64,000 bases of DNA from Chitinophagaceae bacterium UBA4407 (GTDB taxonomy: Bacteria > Bacteroidota > Bacteroidia > Chitinophagales > Chitinophagaceae), in contig DGQT01000099.1 of the NCBI GenBank assembly GCA_002390845.1, forward strand, positions 1 through 64,000, read 5' to 3'. The position numbers were made by a program, and so were the translations under genes. Positions 26,004 through 35,406 of this stretch are shown here, piece by piece. The notes beneath the pieces are model-generated. The model was not told the DNA's origin. It saw nothing but the letters and a program-made list of their open reading frames with translations, and ran no database searches. Within the stretch, counting starts at the first letter, position 1, and each line of letters opens with the position of its first letter.

Positions 26004-28904
26004 ATGAAAAAAAAATCCTCAATCCTGCTGGCTTTTTTTGCAGTATGTTTTGCAGTAACTTCATCATCTGCCCAAAGTTTAATTACTGTAACGGGCAACG
26101 TTAAAAACAAGACAACCAAAGAGTCAGTACCCGCAGTTTCTATTACAATCAAGGGCGGTACAAGCGGTGCCTACACTGATGAAAAAGGTAATTTTAAATT
26201 TGCCACAACACAAAAACTGCCATTTACATTGATCGTTGGTTCTGTAGGTTTTACAAGCAAAGAAGTAGAATATACAACATCGGGGCAGGTATTAAATATC
26301 GAAATCGAAGCATCGTTTGCGCTTGGGCAGGATATTGTAGTGGCTGCTTCCAGGTTACCAGAAAGAATCCTGGAGTCGCCTGTATCAATTGAAAGGGTAA
26401 ATGCTGCAACCATCAGAAATGCGCCTGGTGCCAATTATTATGATGCACTTGGCAATTTAAAAGGAGTTGATGTTACTACTTCAAGCTATACTTTTAAAAC
26501 GGTGAGTACCCGTGGTTTCAATGGCAGCGGTAACCTGCGATTCAATCAATTGGTTGATGGGATGGATAATTCAGCACCGTCATTTAATTTTTCAGTAAGT
26601 AATGTAATTGGCGTTACGGAACTGGATGTAGATAATATGGAATTGCTTTCTGGTGCATCATCCGCCTTATATGGTTCGGGCGGAATGAATGGCACTTTGC
26701 TTATCAATAGTAAAAACCCCTTTAAATACCAGGGTTTAAGTTTCCAGGTAAAACAGGGTATAATGCATGTTGGCGATTCAAGAAGCAAGGCAACACCATT
26801 TTATGACTGGAGCCTGCGTTGGGGTAAAAAAATATCTGACAAATTTGCTTTTAAAATAGGTGCTGAATATACAAAAGCAGACGACTGGCAAGCCGATGAT
26901 TACAGTAATTTGTTGCGCAACAATGTTATAAGTGGCCCTAAAGGCGGGGATAGATCTTCTGATGCAAACTATGATGGCGTAAATGTTTTTGGCGATGAGG
27001 TAAGTGCAAGTTTGAGCGGCATTGCACAGGCGGGTGTTTTTGGGCCGGCCAATACAAGTCTGGGCTTAGTAATTGGCGCTTTAGGTATTAATGCCGCCGA
27101 TGGATTAAATGCAACAGAAAGGGCGCAGATTCTTACATTTTATTCTCAGCAAAGCCCTACCGTCTATGGCCCCCTTCCCGCATTTAGTGGTGGCCTTTTA
27201 TCAGGTGCATATATAGGAGCAGACGGAAAACCCATATTAGCAAGTCGTACTGGTTATAATGAAAAGGATATAGTTAATTACGATGCTTATAATATTAAGT
27301 TTTCAGCAGGTGTTTATTATAAAGTGACAGCTAACACAGAAGTTTCATTATTTGGCAATTGGGGTCTTGGAACTACCGTATATACAGGTGCTGACCGTTA
27401 TTCGTTAAAAAATTTCCAATTAGGTCAGTATAAGTTAGAATTTAAAAACCCAAACTGGTTTCTAAAAGCATATACAACTCAAGAAAATTCCGGTGATTCT
27501 TATGCATCAACATTAGCGGCTATAACTATTAACCGTAAATGGAAAGATGATGGAACATGGTTTGGCACTTATTCTGCAAACTATGCCGGGGCCAGGTTGC
27601 TAAATGTACCGGTTGATCAGGCAAATGCACTATCAAGAGCTGCTGCCGATGCAGGAAGGTATGTACCAGGTACAACTGAATTTAAAACAGCTTTTGATCA
27701 GGCGATTAAAACCAAAATAACTTCTGCCGGTGGTGCACAATTTGCAGATAAGAGCGATGTATATCAATTTGAAGGGCAGTATAATTTTAGCAGCCTGATA
27801 AAAGTAATAGATGTATTGGTGGGAGCAAGTTACAGACTATATCACTTAAACTCAAACGGAACCATTTTTGCCGATACAGCTAACCCGATCAATATTGGTG
27901 AAGTAGGCGGTTATGTTCAACTGTCTAAAAAATTATTCAACGATGTTTTAAAATTGCAGGCATCGGGGCGTTACGACAAGAATGAAAATTTTGATGGTCG
28001 CTTTACACCACGTATAACGGCTTCCATTAAAGTTGCAAAAGACAACAACATCAGGTTATCATTCCAACAAGCCTACCGGTTTCCTACAAATCAGGATCAG
28101 TGGATAAACCTGCAAACACCGGGAACAAGGCTTATCGGATGTTTACCAGACTTCAACACATTCTTTGGATTTGAAAGCAACCCTACCTATACCGCGGAAA
28201 GCGTTGTGAAATACAGGTCTACATTCAATCCTGCAGATCTTGTAAAAGCTACTTTCGCTACCGTAAAACCTGAAGTGGTGAACTCATTTGAAGTGGGTTA
28301 TCGCGGCATTATTACAAAAAAGTTGTTGATTGATATTTATTATTATAACAGCAAGTATAAAGATTTTATAGCACGCCAGTCGGTAGTGCGCGGCGCAAGC
28401 GGCTCTGCTGCCAATTATCTTACAGAGCTTGCCAGCCCTTTCACGAGCACCAATTATTCATTTGTGGTAAACAGCCCAACACCTGTAAAAGCAAATGGCT
28501 GGGGTTTTGGGGGCGAATATAAAGTTGGGTTAAGGGGCTACACCATTATGGCGAATATTTATGGAGATCAGTTAACAGGTGTGCCAGACTCCTTGGTTAC
28601 ATTCTTCAATACCCCTAAAACCCGTTTTAACTTAGGGCTTGCCAATCCTAATGTTTACAAAGGAATTGGTTTTAATATTATTTACAAATGGCAGGATAAG
28701 ATCGATTGGCAGGGAACTTTTGCTGCCGGACAGGTGCCATCTTTTGGAACGCTTGATGCACAGGTTAGCTATAAACCAGGGAAGTCTAAGAACTTAATAA
28801 AACTTGGTGCTACCAACCTGTTTAATAATTATTACCGCAATTCCTTTGGTAATCCTTATGTTGGTGGTTTATATTATGTAAGCTTTGGTTTCAACGTATT
28901 TTAA
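26004..28904 (+). CDS. TonB-dependent receptor with CarboxypepD_reg-like domain
   Basis: A 966-residue outer-membrane receptor. The ATG at 26004 begins a signal peptide (MKKKSSILLAFFAVCFAVT, then ASS-type cleavage). An in-frame ATG at 25929 would add 25 residues and is less likely. A carboxypeptidase-regulatory-like domain follows (TVTGNVKNKTTKESVPAVSI, about 25-105), then a plug (SRLPERILESPVSIERV onward) and a barrel ending YYVSFGFNVF with a terminal aromatic residue. No SusD partner is adjacent. The ligand is unknown: it has a RAST-like plug but no siderophore or cobalamin marker. A strong terminator follows. Confidence 0.92.
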   Translation: MKKKSSILLAFFAVCFAVTSSSAQSLITVTGNVKNKTTKESVPAVSITIKGGTSGAYTDEKGNFKFATTQKLPFTLIVGSVGFTSKEVEYTTSGQVLNIEIEASFALGQDIVVAASRLPERILESPVSIERVNAATIRNAPGANYYDALGNLKGVDVTTSSYTFKTVSTRGFNGSGNLRFNQLVDGMDNSAPSFNFSVSNVIGVTELDVDNMELLSGASSALYGSGGMNGTLLINSKNPFKYQGLSFQVKQGIMHVGDSRSKATPFYDWSLRWGKKISDKFAFKIGAEYTKADDWQADDYSNLLRNNVISGPKGGDRSSDANYDGVNVFGDEVSASLSGIAQAGVFGPANTSLGLVIGALGINAADGLNATERAQILTFYSQQSPTVYGPLPAFSGGLLSGAYIGADGKPILASRTGYNEKDIVNYDAYNIKFSAGVYYKVTANTEVSLFGNWGLGTTVYTGADRYSLKNFQLGQYKLEFKNPNWFLKAYTTQENSGDSYASTLAAITINRKWKDDGTWFGTYSANYAGARLLNVPVDQANALSRAAADAGRYVPGTTEFKTAFDQAIKTKITSAGGAQFADKSDVYQFEGQYNFSSLIKVIDVLVGASYRLYHLNSNGTIFADTANPINIGEVGGYVQLSKKLFNDVLKLQASGRYDKNENFDGRFTPRITASIKVAKDNNIRLSFQQAYRFPTNQDQWINLQTPGTRLIGCLPDFNTFFGFESNPTYTAESVVKYRSTFNPADLVKATFATVKPEVVNSFEVGYRGIITKKLLIDIYYYNSKYKDFIARQSVVRGASGSAANYLTELASPFTSTNYSFVVNSPTPVKANGWGFGGEYKVGLRGYTIMANIYGDQLTGVPDSLVTFFNTPKTRFNLGLANPNVYKGIGFNIIYKWQDKIDWQGTFAAGQVPSFGTLDAQVSYKPGKSKNLIKLGATNLFNNYYRNSFGNPYVGGLYYVSFGFNVF

Positions 28905-28919
28905 TAGTAAAGACTTTGC

Positions 28920-28950
28920 AAAAAACCCTCCCCTACGGAGGGTTTTTTTC
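28920..28950 (+). terminator. Rho-independent terminator
   Basis: AAAAAACCCTCC pairs with GGAGGGTTTTTTT around CCTAC, fifteen bases after the receptor stop codon. It is a textbook hairpin with U-run. Confidence 0.9.
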
Positions 28951-28954
28951 TGAT

Positions 28955-29040
28955 TTTTTTTGACCAGTCTGAAGAAAACGAATGAGGCTTTAGTTGCGTC
29001 GCACACTGCAACTTTAGTAACAATATGGAGCTATGCAAAG
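28955..29040 (+). repeat. Palindromic element, L half (likely partner at 30765)
   Basis: The outer end is TTGACCAGTCTGAAG at about 28959, and the L core GTTGCGTCGCACACTGCAAC is at 28993-29012. The inner arm GGAGCTATG differs from the usual GAGCTTTT, and its complement CATAGCTC occurs at the R half at about 30763-30770, on the far side of the T9SS gene. Confidence 0.72.
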
Positions 29041-29207
29041 CCTAATCTTCACCAATATAAAGATTTTCAAAACTGATTTGATTTTGTTTTCTAATACCTC
29101 ATAAGTAATTTTACAAAGCATCCGTCAACTAAACAATTTAATACAATTCAATTGGCTTTACTTTTCTTACAATCTTTTTAAATATCAATCATATCAAAAA
29201 AACACTT

Positions 29208-30629
29208 ATGAAAAAATTCAACTTACTTTTTGTTTGCCTTGCATTTGCTGCCGGTTTACAGGCACAAAAAGTACAAACTCAGGTGCTCGATAGCTGGACT
29301 GGCACTACATGGCAGCCTTCCAGCAGAATTACTTATAGTTACGATGCAAATTGTTTTTTAGTAAGCTTTCTTTTAGAAAGCTGGGATGCCGGAACAGGCA
29401 CCTGGACGAATTATCTTCTTTCAACTTACACCAACAATCCTGACGGAACCTCAAGCCAGGTATTACAGCAAACATGGAATAATGGCACAAGTACCTGGAC
29501 AAACCAGTCGAGAACTACCTATACATATACAAGTTTTGGCAAACAGGCAACTGCAATTTCTGAATTCTGGCAAAACAATAAATGGAAAAACGCTTCAAGA
29601 GTGACCTATACTTATGATGCAAATAACTATCTTATCAATCAGCTTTCTGAAATCAGTTTAGGTGGCAGTAATTGGATTAACGGTTCCCAAACCTTGTATA
29701 CAAACAATTCCGATGGTTCTGTGAACCAGGCTATAACGCAGGGATGGAATTTTGTTGGTCCATGGAAAGATCAAAGCCGTATTACTTATACTTACTATAA
29801 CAATGATCCCGCAAAAATATTGACTTCTTTAAATGAAATATGGGATGGCAGCAATTGGCAAAACGGAAGCCAGACGATTAATACCTACAATGCCAATGGT
29901 ATTGAAACAACTTCCCTTAACCAAAACTGGGATGGCCTTGTATGGGTAAATTCATCTTTGGGAACTTCTTATTACCAGGTTGATGGAACCACCTTAGAAA
30001 GCGTGATTTCTCAAACCTGGGACAACGATAACAGTGTATGGGTAAATTCTACCAGAACTACTCTAACCTACGGTCCATGTACATTGCCACTTACCTTGTT
30101 AAACTTTAATGCTGTAAAACAGAACGGCAAAGTGCAGCTTAGCTGGAAAACTTCCAACGAAATAAATACTCAAAGTTTCAGTATTCAGCGAAGCATTACT
30201 GCCAACGACTTTACAACAATTGGTAAGGTAAATGCTGCAGGCAGCAGTGCTGTGCAAAACAGCTATAATTTTATGGATGATATTGCTGCACTTAAAGCAA
30301 ATAAAATTTACTATCGCCTGCAGCAACAGGACAAAGATGGTAAATCAACCTACAGTAATATTGTTACGGTTTCAATTTCAGGTGGCGTACAGTACAGCAT
30401 ACTGCCCAACCCGGCAAGAAGTTACTTCACTGTAATAACAGATGGCAGTGCAGATCTTACAAATGCAACCGTTTCTATAGTAAATCTTTCTGGTAAAAAA
30501 GTACTTACTCAAAAATTGGGTAGCGGTAGTCAGCAGCAAATAAATATTTCTTCGCTGGCAAAAGGTTTGTATATGGTAAATATTGTAACCAATACAGGGG
30601 TTCAAACACAGAAATTAGTTGTAGAATAA
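29208..30629 (+). CDS. Repeat-rich secreted protein with T9SS type A sorting domain
   Basis: A 473-residue secreted protein. The signal peptide is MKKFNLLFVCLAFAAGLQA. About six degenerate repeats of roughly 40 residues follow (residues 20-290), each containing a W-x-x-G-x-W step and a TYTYDANNYL-like strand, resembling RHS/YD-like beta repeats. A segment at about 295-390 (LPLTLLNFNAVKQNGKVQLSW) is a fibronectin-like domain commonly found before sorting tails. The last 75 residues (YSILPNPARSYFTV to KLVVE) are the T9SS type A tail. It would be exported to the surface. Function is unknown. The gene lies between L and R repeat halves. Confidence 0.88.
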   Translation: MKKFNLLFVCLAFAAGLQAQKVQTQVLDSWTGTTWQPSSRITYSYDANCFLVSFLLESWDAGTGTWTNYLLSTYTNNPDGTSSQVLQQTWNNGTSTWTNQSRTTYTYTSFGKQATAISEFWQNNKWKNASRVTYTYDANNYLINQLSEISLGGSNWINGSQTLYTNNSDGSVNQAITQGWNFVGPWKDQSRITYTYYNNDPAKILTSLNEIWDGSNWQNGSQTINTYNANGIETTSLNQNWDGLVWVNSSLGTSYYQVDGTTLESVISQTWDNDNSVWVNSTRTTLTYGPCTLPLTLLNFNAVKQNGKVQLSWKTSNEINTQSFSIQRSITANDFTTIGKVNAAGSSAVQNSYNFMDDIAALKANKIYYRLQQQDKDGKSTYSNIVTVSISGGVQYSILPNPARSYFTVITDGSADLTNATVSIVNLSGKKVLTQKLGSGSQQQINISSLAKGLYMVNIVTNTGVQTQKLVVE

Positions 30630-30644
30630 TTTTATCTGTTCTAT

Positions 30645-30692
30645 AAAAGGCTTTTGCAGTTTTTAATATTACTGCAAAAGCCTTTTTATTTT
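30645..30692 (+). terminator. Rho-independent terminator
   Basis: AAAAGGCTTTTGCAGT pairs with ACTGCAAAAGCCTTTTT around a short AT loop, sixteen bases after the stop. It is a long perfect stem with U-run. Confidence 0.9.
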
Positions 30693-30761
30693 TCTGACAG
30701 TACATTTTTTTGGGTGTACACTTTTTAAACCCGAAGTTTTGGACCACACCAAAAGTGCAGC

Positions 30762-30835
30762 CATAGCTCATTCATAGTCAGAAAGTACAAGAGTGCGACG
30801 CAAGAAAAGTTTCATTTATATTATTTGACGGCTCC
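30762..30835 (-). repeat. Palindromic element, R half
   Basis: The inner arm CATAGCTCATTCATAG is at about 30763-30778 and the R core GTACAAGAGTGCGACGCAAG at 30785-30804. It is the probable partner of the L half at 28955. Confidence 0.72.
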
Positions 30836-30876
30836 AAAAAAATGTATTCAAATCATTTGTATGCTCCTCAAAACGA

Positions 30877-30910
30877 TTTGAATTTTGTAAAGCATAATCT
30901 TATATTTTTG
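30877..30910 (+). promoter_or_regulatory. Candidate pdhB promoter
   Basis: TTTG at 30877-30880 and TATTTTTG at 30903-30910 (an exact TAnnTTTG match) are 22 bases apart. The ATG at 30945 follows with a leader of about 30 bases. Confidence 0.55.
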
Positions 30911-30944
30911 CCAAGCTTTTAAAGCACTTAAACTGAAAATAACT

Positions 30945-31931
30945 ATGCGACAAATTGCTTTTCGTGAAGCCCTGCGTGAGGCTATGAACGAAGAAATGAG
31001 AAGAGACAGCAGGGTTTTTTTAATGGGTGAAGAAGTGGCCGAGTACAATGGTGCCTATAAAGTAAGCCAGGGCATGCTTGCAGAATTTGGCCCTAAACGC
31101 GTTATAGATACACCAATTGCTGAACTTGGTTTTACTGCTGTGGGTGTTGGTGCTGCACAAAATGGTTTGCGCCCTATTGTAGAATATATGACCTGGAATT
31201 TTGCAGTACTGGCACTTGATCAGATCTTAAATACAGCTTCAAAAATGCTAGCCATGAGTGGCGGCCAGTTAAATTGCCCTATCGTATTCCGAGGTGGCAA
31301 TGGCAGTGCAGGCCAGTTGGGAGCGCAGCACTCTACCGCATTTGAAAGTTATTTGGCAAATATTCCGGGCATAAAGGTTGTTTCGCCATCAACACCTTAC
31401 GATGCAAAAGGACTGCTTAAACAATCTATACGCTACGAAGAAGACCCTGTAATGTTTTTGGAAAGTGAGGTAATGTATGGCGATAAAGGCGATGTGCCTG
31501 AAGAAGAATATTATATAACACTTGGCAAGGCCGATGTAAAAAGAGCGGGCCGCGATGTAACAATTGTTTCTTACAACAAGATGATGAAAGTTGCATTGAA
31601 TGCAGCTACAGAACTAGAAAAAGAAGGTATAAGCGCAGAAGTAATTGACCTTAGAACCATACGCCCTCTGGACTGGAAAACCATTCTCGAAAGCGTAAAG
31701 AAAACCAGCAGGCTGGTTATTGTAGAAGAACAGTGGCCAATGTGTTCAGTATCTTCAGAGATTGCTTACCGTATTCAAAAAGAAGGCTTCGATTACCTTG
31801 ATGCGCCTATCCGCCGCATTACCAGTGCCGATGCGCCCATGCATTATGCGCCCAATCTTGCCGCTGCATATTTACCCGATGTTACAGGCACGGTAAAACT
31901 GGTAAAAGAAGTAATGTATATAAAAAAATAA
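30945..31931 (+). CDS. pdhB: Pyruvate dehydrogenase E1 component, beta subunit
   Basis: A 328-residue transketolase-like subunit of the pyruvate dehydrogenase complex, cytoplasmic. Typical motifs are FLMGEEVAEYNGAYKVSQG (N-terminus), the FAVLALDQILNTASKM helix, RGGNGSAGQLGAQHS (phosphate/ThDP region near 120) and the C-terminal IDLRTIRPLDWKTI with VIVEEQWPMCSVSSEIA. The enzyme decarboxylates pyruvate to feed the lipoylated E2. The alpha subunit (pdhA) is not adjacent, so E1 is encoded in separate loci, which is common in Bacteroidota. It has its own promoter and terminator, so it is monocistronic. Confidence 0.96.
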   Translation: MRQIAFREALREAMNEEMRRDSRVFLMGEEVAEYNGAYKVSQGMLAEFGPKRVIDTPIAELGFTAVGVGAAQNGLRPIVEYMTWNFAVLALDQILNTASKMLAMSGGQLNCPIVFRGGNGSAGQLGAQHSTAFESYLANIPGIKVVSPSTPYDAKGLLKQSIRYEEDPVMFLESEVMYGDKGDVPEEEYYITLGKADVKRAGRDVTIVSYNKMMKVALNAATELEKEGISAEVIDLRTIRPLDWKTILESVKKTSRLVIVEEQWPMCSVSSEIAYRIQKEGFDYLDAPIRRITSADAPMHYAPNLAAAYLPDVTGTVKLVKEVMYIKK

Positions 31932-31966
31932 ATTAAGTCTCTGCATAACGTAAAAGAAATAATTTT

Positions 31967-32000
31967 ATCCCGGCTCATAGGTTTGTGCCGGGATTTTTTT
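31967..32000 (+). terminator. Terminator after pdhB, overlapping a repeat end
   Basis: ATCCCGGC at 31967-31974 pairs with GCCGGGAT at 31987-31994 and is followed by seven T. The CCCGGCTCATA part matches the outer end of the palindromic element, whose L half follows, so element end and terminator appear fused. Confidence 0.85.
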
Positions 32001-32140
32001 GAACCAAACTGAATTACTGCTATGAAGCTTTTCTTGCCACGCTCGTTTCACAGTTCCTCTTTCATGGCAACACGGAAACAGCCGTGGCAGCCTGTCCCGA
32101 ACTTGTTTCGGGATCGCACACTTGTGCTTTCGGTTTATGT
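32001..32140 (+). repeat. Palindromic element, L half with core insertion
   Basis: CTTGCC at 32033-32038 is separated from TCGCACACTTGTG (from 32114) by about 75 bases. This insert is closely similar to that at 11767-11841: both contain ACGCTCGTTTCACAGTTCC, GCCGTGGCAGCCTG and a CCCG..CGGGA hairpin at the same position. The repeat is open in frame with the downstream receptor gene but is not expected to be coding. Confidence 0.8.
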
Positions 32141-32168
32141 TTCGGCAAAATGCAAACCCGCAGTTGTA

Positions 32169-34259
32169 ATGCAACCTTGCATAGTTGCAAGGTCAATAGC
32201 ATTTTTTTGGTTGGTATTTTTTGCCAACAATACCTATGCGCAGCAAAAAGATTCCCTGCAATCCATAAGTGATACTGCGGCATTGCAAAACGTAACAGTT
32301 ACTGCATTCGCATCGCAACTAAAATGGAAAGATGTTCCTGCATCTGTAGCATTACTCAGCAAACAAAACCTGCTGCGTTACGATAACGCCTCACTTGTTC
32401 CGGCAATGAACATTGTACCGGGTGTTAGAATGGAAGAACGTTCACCCGGCAGTTACCGGTTATCAATCCGCGGTAGTTTGCTGCGTTCCCCTTTTGGTGT
32501 TCGCAATGTAAAAGTATATTGGGATGATATACCACTTACCGATGCAACCGGCAACACCTATATAAATCTGGTTGATGTAAACAGTTTACAATCCATCGAA
32601 ATTATTAAAGGCCCTGCTGCCAGTTTTTATGGTGCCAACACAGGTGGTGCGGTAATACTGCACAGCGATGATAATAAACCTTTTAAGAAAAATGTGTTCA
32701 ACGCAGCAGTAAGTGGAGGTTCGTTTGGAATGTTTAATGAATCAGCAGGCTGGCTTTTTGGGAATGCAAAATTTGTTTCAAACCTTCAACAGTCGCATTT
32801 GCAAAATGACGGGTACAGGCAGCAATCTGCATTAAATAAAGACGTTGTAAAATGGAACAGCCGCTGGAATATCAGTTCAAAGGAATCGCTTTCTTTTTTA
32901 GCATTTTATACAAAACTGCATTACGAAACACCGGGCGGAATAACACAGGCTCAGCTTGATCTGAATCCTAAACTCGCAAGGCAACCCGCCGGAAGTTTTC
33001 CAGGAGCAGTAGCACAAAAAACCGGGGTATATAATGAAACCGGTTTTGCAGGTGTTACACTGCGCTCAGCATTTACAAAGGATTTTGGAAATACTACATC
33101 GTTGGTTGTGAATAAAACAAATTTTCGAAACCCGTTTATTACAAATTATGAAAACCGTAGGGAATGGAATTACAGCGGCAGAACAGATTTTCATTACTCA
33201 TACAAAAGCGGCAGTTTTGGCTTGCAGGCCAATGCAGGTGCGGAATTTCAGTATAATGATTCTTATATAAGAGTATTTGGCAACAAAGGTGGCGTGCCTG
33301 ATACAACGCAGTACAAAGACAAAGTACATGTAACACAATATTTCTTATTTGCACAGTTGAATATGAATATCGGCAGTAAACTTTTTATACAGTCAGGTGC
33401 CAGCAGAAATGAGATCCGCTATTGGTATAACCGAACAACCGATGCACTGCAGGTATATCCAAAAATAACAAATTCAGGCCCTACGGTTAGTCCACGTTTT
33501 GGAGTTTCGTATGCAGCCTTTAAATCATTATCTTTTTATGGTACACTAGCAAAAGGTTTTTCACCGGCAACACTTGCAGAAGTTCGCCCATCTACAGGCA
33601 TTGTAAATTATACACTGCAACCTGAGTATGGCTGGAATTATGAAGCTGGCATTAAAGGTACTGTTGCGAAAAATATGCTGGATTACAATGCCTCTTTTTA
33701 TTACTTCAATTTAAAAAATGCCATTGTGCGCCGTACCGATGCGGCCGGTGCAGATTATTATGTAAATGCCGGAAGCACTATACAGAAAGGAGTTGAAGTA
33801 TGGTTGAACGGTCGTATTATTCATGATGGCAAAAAACTGATCAGATCACTTAACTTATGGAATAGTTTTTCATATCAACCTTACCGCTTTAACGATTATG
33901 TAATTGGTACAACAATTTACTCAGGTAATGCATTAACAGGTGTGCCGCGTAAAATAAACATTACCGGGTTTGATGTAAAAACAAAACATTATTATTACGG
34001 TAATATTACTTTCAATTATACTTCTTCAATTTCTTTAAACGATGCCTCGACTGTTAAAGCAAAGCCATATCATCTTTTGCAGTTAAAGATGGGCCGTGAA
34101 TTTTATTATAGTAAATGCAACGTAAATGTATTTGCAGGTGTCGATAACATGTTGAATGAAGTGTATAGCCTGGGGAACGATATCAATGCTGCAGGATCGA
34201 GATATTTTAACGCAGCACCATTGCGAAATTATTATGGGGGAGTAAGAATTGAGTTTTAA
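32169..34259 (+). CDS. TonB-dependent receptor (siderophore-receptor-like architecture)
   Basis: A 696-residue outer-membrane receptor. The frame is open from 32022, but those 49 codons are translated repeat DNA. The ATG at 32169 gives a signal peptide (MQPCIVARSIAFFWLVFFAN, cleavage after TYA) and is preferred. There is no CarboxypepD_reg-like domain; the plug starts directly with LQNVTVTAFASQLKWKDVPA and contains NIVPGVRMEERSPGSYRLSIR-type sequence (the classic plug motif), followed by a 22-strand barrel ending YYGGVRIEF. The lack of a SusD partner suggests metal-chelate or cofactor uptake, but the ligand is not indicated. Confidence 0.9.
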   Translation: MQPCIVARSIAFFWLVFFANNTYAQQKDSLQSISDTAALQNVTVTAFASQLKWKDVPASVALLSKQNLLRYDNASLVPAMNIVPGVRMEERSPGSYRLSIRGSLLRSPFGVRNVKVYWDDIPLTDATGNTYINLVDVNSLQSIEIIKGPAASFYGANTGGAVILHSDDNKPFKKNVFNAAVSGGSFGMFNESAGWLFGNAKFVSNLQQSHLQNDGYRQQSALNKDVVKWNSRWNISSKESLSFLAFYTKLHYETPGGITQAQLDLNPKLARQPAGSFPGAVAQKTGVYNETGFAGVTLRSAFTKDFGNTTSLVVNKTNFRNPFITNYENRREWNYSGRTDFHYSYKSGSFGLQANAGAEFQYNDSYIRVFGNKGGVPDTTQYKDKVHVTQYFLFAQLNMNIGSKLFIQSGASRNEIRYWYNRTTDALQVYPKITNSGPTVSPRFGVSYAAFKSLSFYGTLAKGFSPATLAEVRPSTGIVNYTLQPEYGWNYEAGIKGTVAKNMLDYNASFYYFNLKNAIVRRTDAAGADYYVNAGSTIQKGVEVWLNGRIIHDGKKLIRSLNLWNSFSYQPYRFNDYVIGTTIYSGNALTGVPRKINITGFDVKTKHYYYGNITFNYTSSISLNDASTVKAKPYHLLQLKMGREFYYSKCNVNVFAGVDNMLNEVYSLGNDINAAGSRYFNAAPLRNYYGGVRIEF

Positions 34260-34344
34260 TAAATGATTATATAAATGGTAAGGACTTGTTCTTTGAGAAT
34301 ACATATATTTAGCCTGTAAAAAATGCCCCATATTTTATAAACTG

Positions 34345-35076
34345 ATGAGAATATTTTTTTTAACTGCTGCTTTTTTTTATACCTGCAATGTATGGAGCCA
34401 AACAGCACAAGCCGATACACTTAATTATCTGAGTGCTGTAAAAAATGCCAAAACATTATACCGGCAATTTATTGATCCGCCAACAGGATTGTATAATGGA
34501 GCCGAATATGCAGATTATGCTTATCAGATAACAGAAGGCCACCCTTTTTTTGAGTCTGCAGATTTTAATTCCGGCTCTGTTGTTTATGATGGTATTTTAT
34601 ATGAAAATGTGCGTTTATTATACGACATCGTTAAAGAAGAAGTTGTTATAAAAGACCCATTTGAGATTTATAAAATTGCACTGATTAATGAACGGCTCAG
34701 TGAGTTTACTTTATCCAATCATACATTCGTAAGACTTGTTGAAAATGATTCGGTAAGCGCTGCAATCAATACAGGGTTTTATGAAGTTTTATACAGCGGC
34801 ACCACCGGAGTTTATAAAAAGCAGAAGAAAAAAGTGCAGGAAAATGTAGCTTTTGCCAATGGTATTAAAAGATATGTTGTGGAAACAAGCAATTATTTCA
34901 TTCTTAAGGATTATAAATTTTACCCGGTAAATAATAAGCGCTCACTATTATCCCTCTTTAAAAATAAGGATAATGAAATTCAGCAATTCATGAGAAAGAA
35001 TAAACTGAACATGAGAAAGAATAAGGGCGTTGCACTAACAAAGGCTGTTGCTTATTACGATGAAATAAATAAGTAA
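34345..35076 (+). CDS. Secreted hypothetical protein
   Basis: A 243-residue protein with signal peptide (MRIFFLTAAFFYTCNVWS). The mature part contains GLYNGAEYADYAYQITEGHPFFES (about 50-75) and FNSGSVVYDGILYENVRLLYDIVKEE (about 76-100), then ends in a lysine-rich tail (MRKNKLNMRKNKG, a near-tandem duplication). The pattern is familiar from uncharacterised Bacteroidota secreted proteins, but I cannot name the family. It starts 85 bases after the receptor gene in the same direction, so co-transcription is possible. Confidence 0.75.
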   Translation: MRIFFLTAAFFYTCNVWSQTAQADTLNYLSAVKNAKTLYRQFIDPPTGLYNGAEYADYAYQITEGHPFFESADFNSGSVVYDGILYENVRLLYDIVKEEVVIKDPFEIYKIALINERLSEFTLSNHTFVRLVENDSVSAAINTGFYEVLYSGTTGVYKKQKKKVQENVAFANGIKRYVVETSNYFILKDYKFYPVNNKRSLLSLFKNKDNEIQQFMRKNKLNMRKNKGVALTKAVAYYDEINK

Positions 35077-35084
35077 CAATGGTA

Positions 35085-35165
35085 ATGGTAGCATAGCCTG
35101 CATTGCTGCCATACAGGCGAAACCTGAAACGAGCGTGGCAACAATGCTGAATAGTAATTCAAATG
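35085..35165 (-). repeat. Palindromic element, R remnant of the inserted type
   Basis: GAAACGAGCGTGGCAACAAT at about 35126-35145 is the reverse complement of the start of the core insertion (TTGCCACGCTCGTTTC) at 11763 and 32035. The rest of the R half is lost. Confidence 0.55.
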
Positions 35166-35244
35166 CCGGTTTAATAAATGCCTTTTGTATTTACAGAAAA
35201 TTTTTTTTGCAGTTTATTTACCGGTGCAATGTTTAACAGGTGTT

Positions 35245-35335
35245 TTTATGGACCGGGCTGCATTACTACTATTAAACCCGGTTGCGTCGCACACTTGTAC
35301 TGTTGAATTTTTTTGGGGCTATGTGCAACTGTACT
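35245..35335 (+). repeat. Palindromic element, L half
   Basis: The outer end GACCGGGCTG is at about 35251 and an exact L core GTTGCGTCGCACACTTGTAC at 35281-35300, followed by GGGGCTATG. It sits directly upstream of the receptor operon. The gap 35077-35406 holds no gene. Confidence 0.75.
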
Positions 35336-35406
35336 ACTAAATCATACGCCCGGTAATTGGTTATTGCTATAGAAAATGCATTATGCTGTTGAATAAAATA
35401 ATTAAA

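Noticed and set aside
32033..35147. Receptor gene plus hypothetical gene as cargo
   Set aside because: The R remnant at 35129 is too degraded to show that it pairs with the L half.
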